64,000 bases of DNA from Sediminibacter sp. Hel_I_10 (lineage in GTDB: Bacteria; Bacteroidota; Bacteroidia; Flavobacteriales; Flavobacteriaceae): contig NZ_JHZX01000001.1 in the NCBI RefSeq assembly GCF_000688335.1, positions 434,001-498,000 on the forward strand, read 5' to 3'. Below the pieces are notes generated by a model, which saw only the letters and a list, made by a program, of their open reading frames with translations, made no database searches and was not told where the DNA came from. Shown here in pieces: positions 55,977 to 64,000 of the stretch (position 1 is the stretch's first letter; each line of letters opens with the position of its first letter). Made by a program: the position numbers and the translations under genes.

Positions 55977-56048
55977 AGTATAATGCTTTAAATTGAATCT
56001 TTATTTTAGATCATTTTCCGAAGAAAAGAATCTGAAAGTTCGAATTTG

Positions 56049-56056
56049 CAAAAGTA
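56049..56056 (-). promoter_or_regulatory. -7 element for the ABC-F gene
   Basis: Minus strand TACTTTTG, exact TAnnTTTG match about 73 bases before the start codon, implying a 65- to 70-base leader. No TTG at standard spacing. Confidence 0.45.
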
Positions 56057-56207
56057 AAAAAATCAATTGATTTTAGAGAGTTCAAATCAATGTTTTTATA
56101 GCGTTAATTTGGTCCTAATCTGAGCAAAATCAATATTTAACAGCGCATTAACAAGAGTTATTGAGCACATCCTTTATTTTTGAGTACTTAAATGCCGCTT
56201 GACTATC

Positions 56208-57659
56208 ATGCCTATGAAATTTTATTTGATCGCTCTATTAGCCTTACCTCTTCTTACAAGTTGTAATGGCGTTAATAAGGATAGCGATGTTGCTTTTTTG
56301 GGAGGACAAATTATAAATCCCAATAATGACTATATTACCTTAAACAGTCCGCACAGTGAAAAAGACACCATCTTTCTCGATGAGGATGATCGTTTTTCTT
56401 ACAATATCAAAAATCTACATCCTGGGCTTTACACATTTACACACGGCGGCGAGATGCAAACCATTTTGCTTGAAAAAAATGACAGCTTATTATTTAGGCT
56501 CAACACTAATGACTTTGATGAATCTCTAGTTTACACAGGCAAGGGCTCTAAGAAAAACAACTTTTTGATCAAGTCTTTTTTAAATGATGAGATTGAGGAT
56601 AAAAAATTTAAGAAAAATCATCAACTAGAACCAGAGTTGTTTAAAAGTAAGATTGGCGCCATAAAAGATAAAAAACTAGAAAATTTAGACCGTTTTATTA
56701 GTGAAAACGAAACTTCTGAGCTTTTTAGAAATATTGCAAAATCTAGTATAGACTACAATTACTACGCCTATTTGGAAATGTACCCTTTTGGATATTTTGG
56801 TAATAATAAATTAATTCATGTTAAGGATTTACCCGAAGACTTTTATAATTACAGAAAAGATGTCGATTTTAATAACGTGAATTTAAGTGGTGTTTACAGC
56901 TACAATAATTTCATGAATTGGTATTTTCATAACTCAGGTCTTAAGAAGTACTATCACAACGGCAACCATCATACTTTTGACAGACAGGCTTTGGATTACA
57001 ATCTAGAAAAATTAAGATTGATTGACAGTACTATAGAAAATGAAACTATCAAAAATTACGTACTGAAACATGCTACGAGAGTATTTGTATTTAATAGTAA
57101 CAGTGCTGAACAATCAAGAAGCATGTTAGCCTCCTATCTTGAAAAAACCACCAGTGAAGAAGATAAACTTTATTTAGAAAACTTAGTATCTTCAACAATT
57201 AAGCTTTATCCGGGTAATTTAATTCCTAATATAAAGGTAGTTGATTTTAACAATAACACGAAAAATCTTCGAACCATCATCCAGAAACCTACGGTAGTGT
57301 ATTGCTGGTCTTCTAACTTTAAAATGCATTATCGCAACAGTCATTACATGATGCGAAGCTTGAAAGCAAGATATCCCGAAGTAGATTTTATTGCTATTAA
57401 TATAAATGATATGGACACCAGCTCTTGGAAAAAGACCTTGAGTCTTTTAAAGTATCCTACACAAAATGAGTATATTTTCAAAAACCCCAATGAAGCTGTA
57501 CAAACCTTTGCTATTGCTTATTCTCACAAAGTGATTTTAACTGATGAGAATGGCATTATCATTAATTCTAATGCCAATCTCTTCAGTGACGAGATTGCTA
57601 ATGAAATTGAAAGTCTGGTTGCAGACTCAAGCCAATCTAAAATCGCCTTTAGTAAATAA
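56208..57659 (+). CDS. Lipoprotein with C-terminal thioredoxin-like domain
   Basis: 483 residues from the ATG at 56208 (a second ATG at 56214 is equally possible). Lipobox 'ALLALPLLTSCNG'. The N-terminal beta-rich part ('VAFLGGQIINPNNDYITL...DEDDRFSYNI') resembles the DUF4369-type region of Bacteroidota TlpA-like lipoproteins. The C-terminal part ('PTVVYCWSSNFKMHYRNSHYMMRSLKARYPEVDFIAINI') has a thioredoxin fold but no CxxC, so it is unlikely to be a redox enzyme. Confidence 0.82.
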   Translation: MPMKFYLIALLALPLLTSCNGVNKDSDVAFLGGQIINPNNDYITLNSPHSEKDTIFLDEDDRFSYNIKNLHPGLYTFTHGGEMQTILLEKNDSLLFRLNTNDFDESLVYTGKGSKKNNFLIKSFLNDEIEDKKFKKNHQLEPELFKSKIGAIKDKKLENLDRFISENETSELFRNIAKSSIDYNYYAYLEMYPFGYFGNNKLIHVKDLPEDFYNYRKDVDFNNVNLSGVYSYNNFMNWYFHNSGLKKYYHNGNHHTFDRQALDYNLEKLRLIDSTIENETIKNYVLKHATRVFVFNSNSAEQSRSMLASYLEKTTSEEDKLYLENLVSSTIKLYPGNLIPNIKVVDFNNNTKNLRTIIQKPTVVYCWSSNFKMHYRNSHYMMRSLKARYPEVDFIAININDMDTSSWKKTLSLLKYPTQNEYIFKNPNEAVQTFAIAYSHKVILTDENGIIINSNANLFSDEIANEIESLVADSSQSKIAFSK

Positions 57660-57700
57660 ATTTATAGAGAGTTCTCTTCTTCGGAAATTTTAAATTTAGA

Positions 57701-58357
57701 TTACGCGTTTCCTTTATTATAATCTGCTAGAAATTTCTCTAAACCAATATCAGTTAACGGGTGTTTAAGCAATCCTGTTATTGAGCTTAAAGGTCCTGTC
57801 ATTACATCCGCTCCTAATTTTGCACAATCAATGACGTGCATGGTATGACGTACAGATGCTGCTAAAATTTCAGTTTCAAATCCATAATTGTCATAGATCA
57901 TTCTTATTTCAGCAATAAGATTAAGACCATCTGTAGAAATATCATCTAATCTACCGATAAATGGAGATACATAAGTGGCCCCAGCCTTAGCTGCCAATAA
58001 GGCTTGCCCAGGAGAAAAGACCAAAGTCACGTTTGTTTTAATGCCTTTATCTGTAAAATATTTACAGGCTTTAATACCATCTTTAATCATTGGTAACTTT
58101 ACAACAATTTGATCGTGTAAATCAGCAAGGGCCTCCCCTTCTCTAACCATACCGTCATAATCTGTTGCAATAACTTCCGCAGAAACATCTCCATCTACAA
58201 TATTGCAGATATTAACATAATGCTTCATAATATTGTCATGACCTGTAATTCCTTCTTTAGCCATAAGCGAAGGGTTTGTAGTCACACCATCTAAAATACC
58301 CATATCTTGGGCTTCTCTAATCTGGTCTAAATTTGCGGTATCAATAAAAAACTTCAT
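57701..58357 (-). CDS. fsa: Transaldolase-like fructose-6-phosphate aldolase
   Basis: 218 residues from the ATG at 58357 ([21 protein letters not shown]). Short transaldolase family with '[14 protein letters not shown]', the Schiff-base Lys in '[18 protein letters not shown]', '[32 protein letters not shown]' and '[12 protein letters not shown]'. It moves dihydroxyacetone units in sugar phosphate metabolism; sequence alone does not separate transaldolase from F6P aldolase. Confidence 0.94.
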   Translation of the reverse strand: MKFFIDTANLDQIREAQDMGILDGVTTNPSLMAKEGITGHDNIMKHYVNICNIVDGDVSAEVIATDYDGMVREGEALADLHDQIVVKLPMIKDGIKACKYFTDKGIKTNVTLVFSPGQALLAAKAGATYVSPFIGRLDDISTDGLNLIAEIRMIYDNYGFETEILAASVRHTMHVIDCAKLGADVMTGPLSSITGLLKHPLTDIGLEKFLADYNKGNA

Positions 58358-58477
58358 CTGTTTTGCTTTAATTAGTATCATTCAAAATTACACATTTGAT
58401 AAAATTTCCGTAGAAAATGATATCAAATGATATTAACAATTAAGAAGCGAAGGTAAATATATATGGAGGACACAAAA

Positions 58478-59281
58478 CTAAAGTCCGAAATGCTTCATCA
58501 GCATTTTTTCATAAGTTTTATCAGGGAGAACACGTTTGAGCAAAATTGAAAATTTTTGCATGACGTTTCCAATTTTATAATGAATTTTCGGATTTGGTGT
58601 ATTGATGATTTGGTATACAGCTTTAGCCATTAACGCGGGATCCTGTCCTTCATCAACGTGATTGTCCATAAGCTTTAATGTATTGCCATAAGATGTTTTG
58701 TAAGCAGAATCGGTTTTTACGGGAGCATGATAGCGTCCTGCTGCAATATTGGTTGCAAAATCCCCAGGTGCCACATTGGTCATTTTAATACCGAAAGATT
58801 GGGTTTCCATCCTGAATGCCTCGGTTATCAACTCTAACGCTCCTTTACTAGCACTATAAGGACCACGGTAAGGCAATCCCATATAACCTGCAATAGAGGT
58901 CACATTAATGATCAATCCGCTTTTTTGAGCCCTCATAAAAGGCAAAACGCACTTTATAACTTCAATAGGACCAAAGAGATTGGTTTCAAAATTACGTTTG
59001 ATTTCTTCAGTGGGAATTTCTTCTAATGGGCCTGTAATTCCTGCACCCGCGTTATTGATGACAACATCTAAACGTTGATGTAGCTCAAAAACTTCTTGAA
59101 CACATGCTGCAACACTAGCTGTTTGGGTTACGTCTAAAGTAATTAATGGAAATAAGCTTTCTGGATATTTGCTGGTATTTCTGCTTGTTCCATAAACCAA
59201 AAACCCTTTAGACAATAAGAACTCACCTATAGACTTTCCTATTCCGGAAGACCCACCTGTAATCAAAACCACCTTCTGCAT
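58478..59281 (-). CDS. Short-chain dehydrogenase/reductase
   Basis: 267 residues from the ATG at 59281. Classical SDR: cofactor motif TGGSSGIG (residues 8-15), 'NNAGAG', catalytic Ser in 'INVTSIAGYMG' and Y-x-x-x-K in 'GPYSASKGALELI'. No Asp/Arg pattern clearly sets NAD or NADP use, although the Arg in 'VYGTSRNTSKYP' favours NADP. The substrate is unknown. The gene precedes no other gene in its operon. Confidence 0.93.
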   Translation of the reverse strand: MQKVVLITGGSSGIGKSIGEFLLSKGFLVYGTSRNTSKYPESLFPLITLDVTQTASVAACVQEVFELHQRLDVVINNAGAGITGPLEEIPTEEIKRNFETNLFGPIEVIKCVLPFMRAQKSGLIINVTSIAGYMGLPYRGPYSASKGALELITEAFRMETQSFGIKMTNVAPGDFATNIAAGRYHAPVKTDSAYKTSYGNTLKLMDNHVDEGQDPALMAKAVYQIINTPNPKIHYKIGNVMQKFSILLKRVLPDKTYEKMLMKHFGL

Positions 59282-59336
59282 AACCAAAAACGTTTTAGAT
59301 TATAAAATTAAGAATGATATTTTAGATCTGGGTCAA

Positions 59337-59375
59337 AATAAAAAAAATCTTGATGCGCTAACGGCCTTCAAGATT
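59337..59375 (-). terminator. Terminator of the SRP RNA
   Basis: Minus strand: AATCTTGA (59375-59368) and TCAAGATT (59353-59346) with an inner GGCCGTTAGC loop, then a T-run. Confidence 0.85.
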
Positions 59376-59396
59376 TCACAATAGGGTACAAAAAAT

Positions 59397-59490
59397 GGCA
59401 AGCTACCTACATCACACCGCTACGACCATCTACCCTTGCTGCGTTCCCGCCCTGGGGGATTCAATAGGAGCTGGTTGTGTAGGACTTGCC
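59397..59490 (-). ncRNA. ffs: Signal recognition particle RNA, small bacterial type (4.5S)
   Basis: On the minus strand GGCAAGTCC pairs at the end with GTAGCTTGCC, and the apical domain contains 'CCAGGGCGGGAACGCAGCAA' followed by GGGTA. This carries the GGAA tetraloop-type and asymmetric-loop (AGCA) features that bind Ffh. Length about 94 nt, the 4.5S class. It has its own promoter ending about six bases upstream and a terminator 20 bases downstream. Confidence 0.92.
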
Positions 59491-59495
59491 GTCGG

Positions 59496-59525
59496 CAAAG
59501 ATACAATCTTTTAATACTTTGGCAA
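59496..59525 (-). promoter_or_regulatory. Promoter of the SRP RNA
   Basis: Minus strand: TTG (59525-59523), 19 bases, TATCTTTG (59503-59496). An exact consensus with ideal spacing, placing the RNA start near 59490. Confidence 0.8.
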
Positions 59526-59579
59526 TGATTTTTTAAACTGAATTTAAATAAATAACTTGCAGTAAAATATACGGTTCTT

Positions 59580-60611
59580 ATGACTACTATTAAAGGTTTC
59601 ATACTCATTAGCTTGAGTGTTTTTTTTATCAACTGTGGAAACTCTGGCCATAAAAAAAAATCACTTTCCATTGATACTAATGTGAAAAATAACGTCATTT
59701 CTTTAGGAGATAGCTTAAACTTGAAACTCAATAATCCTGAAAACCTTGAGATTTCTTCCATTTCATATCAATTGAATGGCGAAAACATTGAGGCAAACAG
59801 TCTACTTAGGGATGAAAAGTTAGGACTACAACGCATTACCGCTCTTGTCAAAATGAGCGACTCTGAGGAAAGTATATCTCATACGATCACAATTTTAAAT
59901 AATGTACAACCTAAAATCTACGACTATAAAATTATCAATGAGTATCCTCATGATATCACGTCTTATACTCAAGGTCTAGAGTTTTTTAAAAATGAACTTT
60001 ACGAAAGTACAGGGCAGTATAAAGAATCAAAACTTCGCAAAGTAGATTTTAAAACAGGAGAAGTTTTAAAAAATATCAATTTGTCAGATCAGTATTTTGC
60101 AGAGGGCATCACCATTCTTAATGATAACATCTATCAATTGACCTGGCAAGAAAATACGGGATTTGTTTACGATGTAGAAACCTTTGAAAAAGAAAGTTCA
60201 TTCACCTATGGCAAAAGTAAAGAAGGCTGGGGGCTTTGTAATGACGAGACTATTATTTATAAGTCTGATGGGACAGAGCAAATTTGGTATCTTAATCCTG
60301 AGACCTTAACCGAAACTGATAAAATTCAAGTGTATACCAATAAAGGAAAAATTATTGGGATCAATGAAATGGAATGGATTGATGGAAAAATCTATGCTAA
60401 CCGTTATCAAAAAAATGGAGTGGCCATTATCAATCCTAAAAATGGTGCCGTAGAGGGCGTTATTGATTTCTCTCCACTTCGTAAATTGGTAAAACAACAT
60501 CCTGGTTTAGATGTCCTTAATGGTATTGCTTATAATCCAGAAACCAAAACTATCTTTGTTACAGGTAAACGATGGGATAAATTATTTGAAGTTGAAGTTT
60601 TTGAAAAGTAA
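59580..60611 (+). CDS. Glutaminyl-peptide cyclotransferase lipoprotein
   Basis: 343 residues. Lipoprotein signal 'ISLSVFFINCGNSGH'. After a short Ig-like N-terminal part, the five-bladed propeller of the plant/bacterial-type glutaminyl cyclase begins near residue 120: 'YPHDITSYTQGLEFFKNELYESTGQY', 'YFAEGITILNDNIYQLTWQE', 'EGWGLCNDETIIYKSDGTEQIWYL', 'INEMEWIDGKIYANRY' and 'LDVLNGIAYNPETKTIFVTGKRW'. It turns N-terminal Gln into pyroglutamate in exported proteins, matching signal peptidase products that start with Gln. Confidence 0.92.
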   Translation: MTTIKGFILISLSVFFINCGNSGHKKKSLSIDTNVKNNVISLGDSLNLKLNNPENLEISSISYQLNGENIEANSLLRDEKLGLQRITALVKMSDSEESISHTITILNNVQPKIYDYKIINEYPHDITSYTQGLEFFKNELYESTGQYKESKLRKVDFKTGEVLKNINLSDQYFAEGITILNDNIYQLTWQENTGFVYDVETFEKESSFTYGKSKEGWGLCNDETIIYKSDGTEQIWYLNPETLTETDKIQVYTNKGKIIGINEMEWIDGKIYANRYQKNGVAIINPKNGAVEGVIDFSPLRKLVKQHPGLDVLNGIAYNPETKTIFVTGKRWDKLFEVEVFEK

Positions 60612-60614
60612 AGA

Positions 60615-61004
60615 ATGCAATCGTACGAAAAACATATAGTCGTTAAACAAGACGATATCGATCAACGCAGTCACGTAAATAACGTGCGCTATGTAGAGTG
60701 GGTTCAAGACATTGCACAAGAGCATTGGGAATCTAAAACAGATGCTTCTATACTGGACTCCTATTATTGGATCATGCTCAGTCACCACATTCAGTATAAA
60801 GCAGAAGCGATCTTAGGAGACGTTCTTAGAGTAAAGACCTTTGTTACCAAAGCAGAAGGTGTTCGCTCCACAAGACAAGTAGAAGTTTATAACAAGAACA
60901 CCAATAAACTATTAACTACTTCAGAAACGATATGGTGCTTAATGTCTCATAAAACAAATAAGCCTGCACGAATCACCTCTGATATAAAAAACTTGTTTAG
61001 TTAA
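60615..61004 (+). CDS. Hotdog-fold acyl-CoA thioesterase
   Basis: 129 residues of the 4-hydroxybenzoyl-CoA/YbgC type: 'VNNVRYVEWVQDIAQEHWES' (position of the usual catalytic Asp/Glu), 'HHIQYKAEAILGDVLRVKTFV' and 'TRQVEVYNKNTNKLLTTSETIWCLMSH'. It starts three bases after the glutaminyl cyclase gene, so they form one operon. The acyl substrate is not known. Confidence 0.9.
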   Translation: MQSYEKHIVVKQDDIDQRSHVNNVRYVEWVQDIAQEHWESKTDASILDSYYWIMLSHHIQYKAEAILGDVLRVKTFVTKAEGVRSTRQVEVYNKNTNKLLTTSETIWCLMSHKTNKPARITSDIKNLFS

Positions 61005-61101
61005 AGACATCATAAAAGTGCTGTTAAAAAAAAGATAATCGCATTCTTTTTTTCTTAGGTTTTTATTTATTTACAAATAATCGACCTAATCAATCTCACT
61101 T

Positions 61102-61842
61102 GTGTCAAAGTTTTACATTTTATTATTTCTGTTAAGTCCTTATATCATAGTTGCCCAACAAACTTTAAAAGGCAAAGTTTACGACGATGTCACCACCGTT
61201 AAAGGTGCTAGAATCTATAATGAAACGCAAAACACCATTGAATTTTCGAACGATGAAGGAAACTTTTCGATTGAAGCCGAAATTGGAGATCGCTTAGTAC
61301 TTCATTCTTTATTTCACAATAAACTACATATTACGGTTGAAGCCGTTCATTTTAAAAATACCTTCGTGTTTGAACTTACAAAATTCACAAACGAATTAGA
61401 CGCTGTAGAAATCATAAAAAGGGAAGATCGTAAGTTTGATAGTATTGCAGTGGTGACTCAGACCAATAACCAAATTGCCAATGATGTTAAAAATAGACCA
61501 TACCTCTATAGTGCACCATCCAATGGCAATATGGACTTCGTGGCTATAGCAAAATTGATTGGTAAACTTTTTAAAAAGAAGAAATCTACTCCAGAAATAA
61601 GTTATGCTGCTGCAGATGATTTTAAAAAATTGTTTGAAAAAGATCAATTTTTCACTCCTAAAATGCTTTCAGAAGAATTAGGTATTGCCAAAGATCATCA
61701 ATTCTTATTTTTTGAATATTGTTCTGCTAAAAACATACATATCAAATTAATCTCAGAACAGCGAAGCATGGAACTGTTAGAGTTGTTTTTAACCTACAGC
61801 AAGGAATTCAATACCTTGATAGAAAAAAACACCAAAGACTAG
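61102..61842 (+). CDS. Carboxypeptidase-like regulatory domain protein, exported
   Basis: 246 residues from a GTG; no in-frame ATG precedes the signal peptide (SKFYILLFLLSPYIIVAQQ). Residues 20-100 form the beta-sandwich 'LKGKVYDDVTTVKGARIYNETQNTIEFSNDEGNFSIEAEIGDRLVL' seen at the start of TonB-dependent receptors, but no plug or barrel follows. The rest is helical ('IAKLIGKLFKKKKSTPEISY', 'FKKLFEKDQFFTPKMLSEEL'). The function is unknown, perhaps periplasmic. Confidence 0.85.
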   Translation: MSKFYILLFLLSPYIIVAQQTLKGKVYDDVTTVKGARIYNETQNTIEFSNDEGNFSIEAEIGDRLVLHSLFHNKLHITVEAVHFKNTFVFELTKFTNELDAVEIIKREDRKFDSIAVVTQTNNQIANDVKNRPYLYSAPSNGNMDFVAIAKLIGKLFKKKKSTPEISYAAADDFKKLFEKDQFFTPKMLSEELGIAKDHQFLFFEYCSAKNIHIKLISEQRSMELLELFLTYSKEFNTLIEKNTKD

Positions 61843-61916
61843 ATACCAAAATATAGTTTTTCATACTAAAAGTTGGTTTCAAAAGTTATACTTTTAAGCC
61901 ATCTTATATATAGACA

Positions 61917-63476
61917 ATGAAACAAATTGCATATTTCTTACTAGTATCTTTCTTTTTAGTGTTTTGGAGCTCATGCAGAAACGATTTTGATTTCTCTCCT
62001 AGTACTGGCGACCTCACTTTTTCGAAAGACACCATTTATCTAGATACTGTCTTCACCAACATCGGCTCTAGCACCTATAATCTAAAAGTTTATAATAGAA
62101 GTAATGAAGATATTTCTATTCCTACCGTTCGTTTAGCCCAAGGACAAAATTCAAATTATCGACTTAATGTAGACGGTATGGCAGGTAAGAAATTCAATAA
62201 CGTAGAAATATTAGCAAAGGATAGCTTGTTTATTTTTGTTGAGACCACTCTAGATATTCAGAGTTTATCTCAAAACAGTTTGCAATTTTTGTATACAGAT
62301 GCTATAGAATTTGATAGTGATAATAATCTACAAAAAGTTGAATTGGTGACACTTGTAAAAGATGCGATTTTTATTTACCCCAATCAAGATCTTGACGGTA
62401 TGATAGAAACCTTAAGTTTTGATGCTGATGGTGATGGTACTCCTGACAACACTAATCTACAAGGTCGTTTTTTACAAGAAGAAGAATTAACTTTTACCAA
62501 TGAGAAGCCCTATGTAATCTATGGATTTGCAGCCGTAGATGAAGGAGATATTCTTACTATAGAAGCAGGTGCAAGAGTCCACTTTCATGCCAATTCTGGT
62601 TTATTAATCACTAATAATGCTTCATTGAAAGTTAATGGAGAACTTAGTGCAGATCAAGAAGCTCTAGAAAACGAGGTGATTTTTGAAGGAGACCGATTAG
62701 AACCAGAATTCTCTGAAGTGCCCGGACAATGGTCTACCATCTACCTTTTTGAAGGAAGTGTATCTAATGAAATTAATTATGCTACAATTAAGAATAGCAC
62801 CGTGGGTATTTTGTGTGAGTTTAATCAAGATGCAGCTCAACCAAAATTAAAAATTACAAATTCTCAAATCTATAATTCAAGTAACTTCGGAATTTTAGCA
62901 ACCGCCACTTCAATTGAAGGCGAAAATTTGGTCATCAACAGCTCCGGACAATCCTCTTTCGCAGGAACTTTGGGTGGTAGATATAACTTTACACATTGTA
63001 CTTTAGCTAATTATTGGAACAACAGCTTTAGACAATTTCCGTCGGTTTTACTCAATAACTTTATTACAGATGAAAATAATAATGATATTGGCAACGGTCT
63101 TATCGAAGCTAATTTCACTAATTGCATCATCTATGGAAATGATAATCCTGAACTCATATTAGATAACATCAACGGATTTGACTTTAACTTCAAATTCACC
63201 AATTGCTTAATTCGTTTCCAAGACAGTGGAGATAATTTTATTGGAGATAACTATAATTTCGCAAATACAGATCTCTATGATAGTTGTATTTTTAATGCTG
63301 AACCCAATTTTAAAGCGCCATTTGAGAACATGATGATCATTGGCGATAACTCCGCAGCCAATAATCAAGCCTTATTTATTAGTGATGTACCAGAAGATAT
63401 CCTAGGGATTAGCAGAAATAATGATCCATCTCCGGATATTGGCGCATACCAACACATCACATTTGACCAAGATTAA
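61917..63476 (+). CDS. Lipoprotein with predicted right-handed beta-helix
   Basis: 519 residues. Lipobox 'FLVFWSSCRND'. An Ig-like start ('LTFSKDTIYLDTVFTNIGSSTYNLKVYNRSNEDISI') is followed by a calcium-loop-like 'DADGDGTPDN' near 173, then repeated 'LTIEAGARVHFHANSGLLITNNASLKVNGEL' and 'YATIKNSTVGILCEF...LKITNSQIYNSSNFGILATAT' coils typical of beta-helix (pectate-lyase-like) proteins, ending 'PDIGAYQH'. It is probably surface-exposed. Enzyme activity cannot be shown from the sequence. Confidence 0.87.
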   Translation: MKQIAYFLLVSFFLVFWSSCRNDFDFSPSTGDLTFSKDTIYLDTVFTNIGSSTYNLKVYNRSNEDISIPTVRLAQGQNSNYRLNVDGMAGKKFNNVEILAKDSLFIFVETTLDIQSLSQNSLQFLYTDAIEFDSDNNLQKVELVTLVKDAIFIYPNQDLDGMIETLSFDADGDGTPDNTNLQGRFLQEEELTFTNEKPYVIYGFAAVDEGDILTIEAGARVHFHANSGLLITNNASLKVNGELSADQEALENEVIFEGDRLEPEFSEVPGQWSTIYLFEGSVSNEINYATIKNSTVGILCEFNQDAAQPKLKITNSQIYNSSNFGILATATSIEGENLVINSSGQSSFAGTLGGRYNFTHCTLANYWNNSFRQFPSVLLNNFITDENNNDIGNGLIEANFTNCIIYGNDNPELILDNINGFDFNFKFTNCLIRFQDSGDNFIGDNYNFANTDLYDSCIFNAEPNFKAPFENMMIIGDNSAANNQALFISDVPEDILGISRNNDPSPDIGAYQHITFDQD

Positions 63477-64000
63477 ACCTACAATCTTTTATGAAAATAG
63501 ATCTTCTCTCCTCTCATTAGCTAAGATATAGAAGTAATTCATGCCGATTCTAGTTATTTCCAGCTCTAGTCTAGCGACTCTTATCTTCTAATGATAGATT
63601 AAATAATATAAGTAGGTCTTTAAAGAGAACTTCTTATGTTGTTGACTATAAAATGGTGTTGAGTAAATACTATTCTTGAGAGCTATTTCGTCTAAAATCA
63701 TCTTGTTTTATTCTTAAATAAAATCAGCTGGCTTCCAAATAGCATCGACACTATTGTTGATCTTAATAAACGCTATAGAAACATGTTTAAGACATGGATA
63801 TGTATTCTTCGAACATATCATAAACTATTAAATACAAAACGAGGATTGAAATATCTGTAATAATCAAATCTTAAAGCTAAAGCAAAGAAAGCTGAAGTCT
63901 TTTTAGAAGTTGTTAATTGAAAGAAAATGAGCAAGCAATAGCCTTATCTTTTAAAAACATTCCCATATATAAAGTGTAAAATATCTTCAAAACGATCAGA
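63477..64000. other. 524-base region with no recognised gene
   Basis: AT-rich, with stops in all frames. A small 7-bp inverted repeat (GATATGT / ACATATC, 63797-63819) is the only structure I see. No tRNA, rRNA or known RNA motif is recognisable. It could be the leader of a gene or RNA operon beyond the window. Confidence 0.5.

Noticed and set aside
59420-59761. Protein-coding frame of about 113 residues on the minus strand
   Set aside because: It covers the SRP RNA and the antisense of the glutaminyl cyclase gene; the RNA explains the conserved sequence.

Overview
The window is a 64-kb piece of a Bacteroidota chromosome, most probably a member of the Flavobacteriaceae. The evidence is AT-rich, densely coding DNA; type IX secretion (T9SS) type A and type B sorting domains; a gliding-motility lipoprotein (GldI); flavobacterial gene sets such as parA-parB-DUF5683-dapB-lepB-WbqC-DUF6122; a flavobacterial-type SRP RNA; and promoters of the Bacteroidota type (TTG, 17-20 bases, TAnnTTTG). 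Most genes are conserved housekeeping genes. I saw no tRNA, rRNA, CRISPR array, prophage or insertion sequence.

Layout. 1-2.9 kb: the 3' part of a repeat-rich T9SS type B surface protein with visibly higher G+C, followed at once by a 42-codon remnant of methylmalonyl-CoA mutase that still has its own terminator. 3.0-11.7 kb (+): M16 peptidase, then chromosome partitioning (parA, parB, with a parS-like site just downstream), DUF5683 protein, dapB, lepB, WbqC and DUF6122. 11.7-18.2 kb (-): endonuclease/exonuclease/phosphatase protein, two adjacent rhomboid proteases, mutL, two paralogous small membrane proteins, ribH and a membrane-anchored TPR protein. 18.3-23.0 kb (+): recF, a lipoprotein, a DUF721 (DciA-like) protein, penicillin acylase and a membrane protein. 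23.1-26.3 kb (-): secreted M4 peptidase and ndk. 26.6-29.4 kb (+): DHH phosphoesterase, gldI and a cyclophilin-FKBP fusion lipoprotein. 29.4-30.9 kb (-): pepD. A probable Flavo-1-type structured RNA lies at 31.04-31.13 kb. 31.2-37.2 kb (+): DUF3810 protein, two amidohydrolase-like proteins and a VOC protein. 37.3-40.2 kb (-): large T9SS type A surface protein. 40.4-48.5 kb (+): SpoU methylase, M48 peptidase, bifunctional (p)ppGpp synthetase/hydrolase, Fur-family regulator, purA and nhaC. 48.7-53.8 kb: a peroxide-defence region in which 2-Cys peroxiredoxin, thioredoxin and a small acidic protein (+) converge on katG and an ankyrin protein (-), followed by a fasciclin protein. 54.0-63.5 kb: DUF2007 protein, ABC-F ATPase, lipoproteins, transaldolase, SDR, the SRP RNA, glutaminyl cyclase, thioesterase and a beta-helix lipoprotein. 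The last 524 bases hold no recognisable gene.

The most unusual signals are regulatory or evolutionary. They are: the mutase remnant at a composition boundary; perfect palindromes upstream of the peroxiredoxin gene and of katG; a tandem 11-bp-period element shared by the Fur-family gene and nhaC; a 22-bp perfect palindrome upstream of the M16 peptidase; several promoters placed so close to start codons that the mRNAs may be leaderless; and lineage-type losses of catalytic motifs in MutL, the ABC-F protein and the amidohydrolases. I found no clearly new multi-gene system. All assignments come from reading motifs in the sequence; no database search was run.
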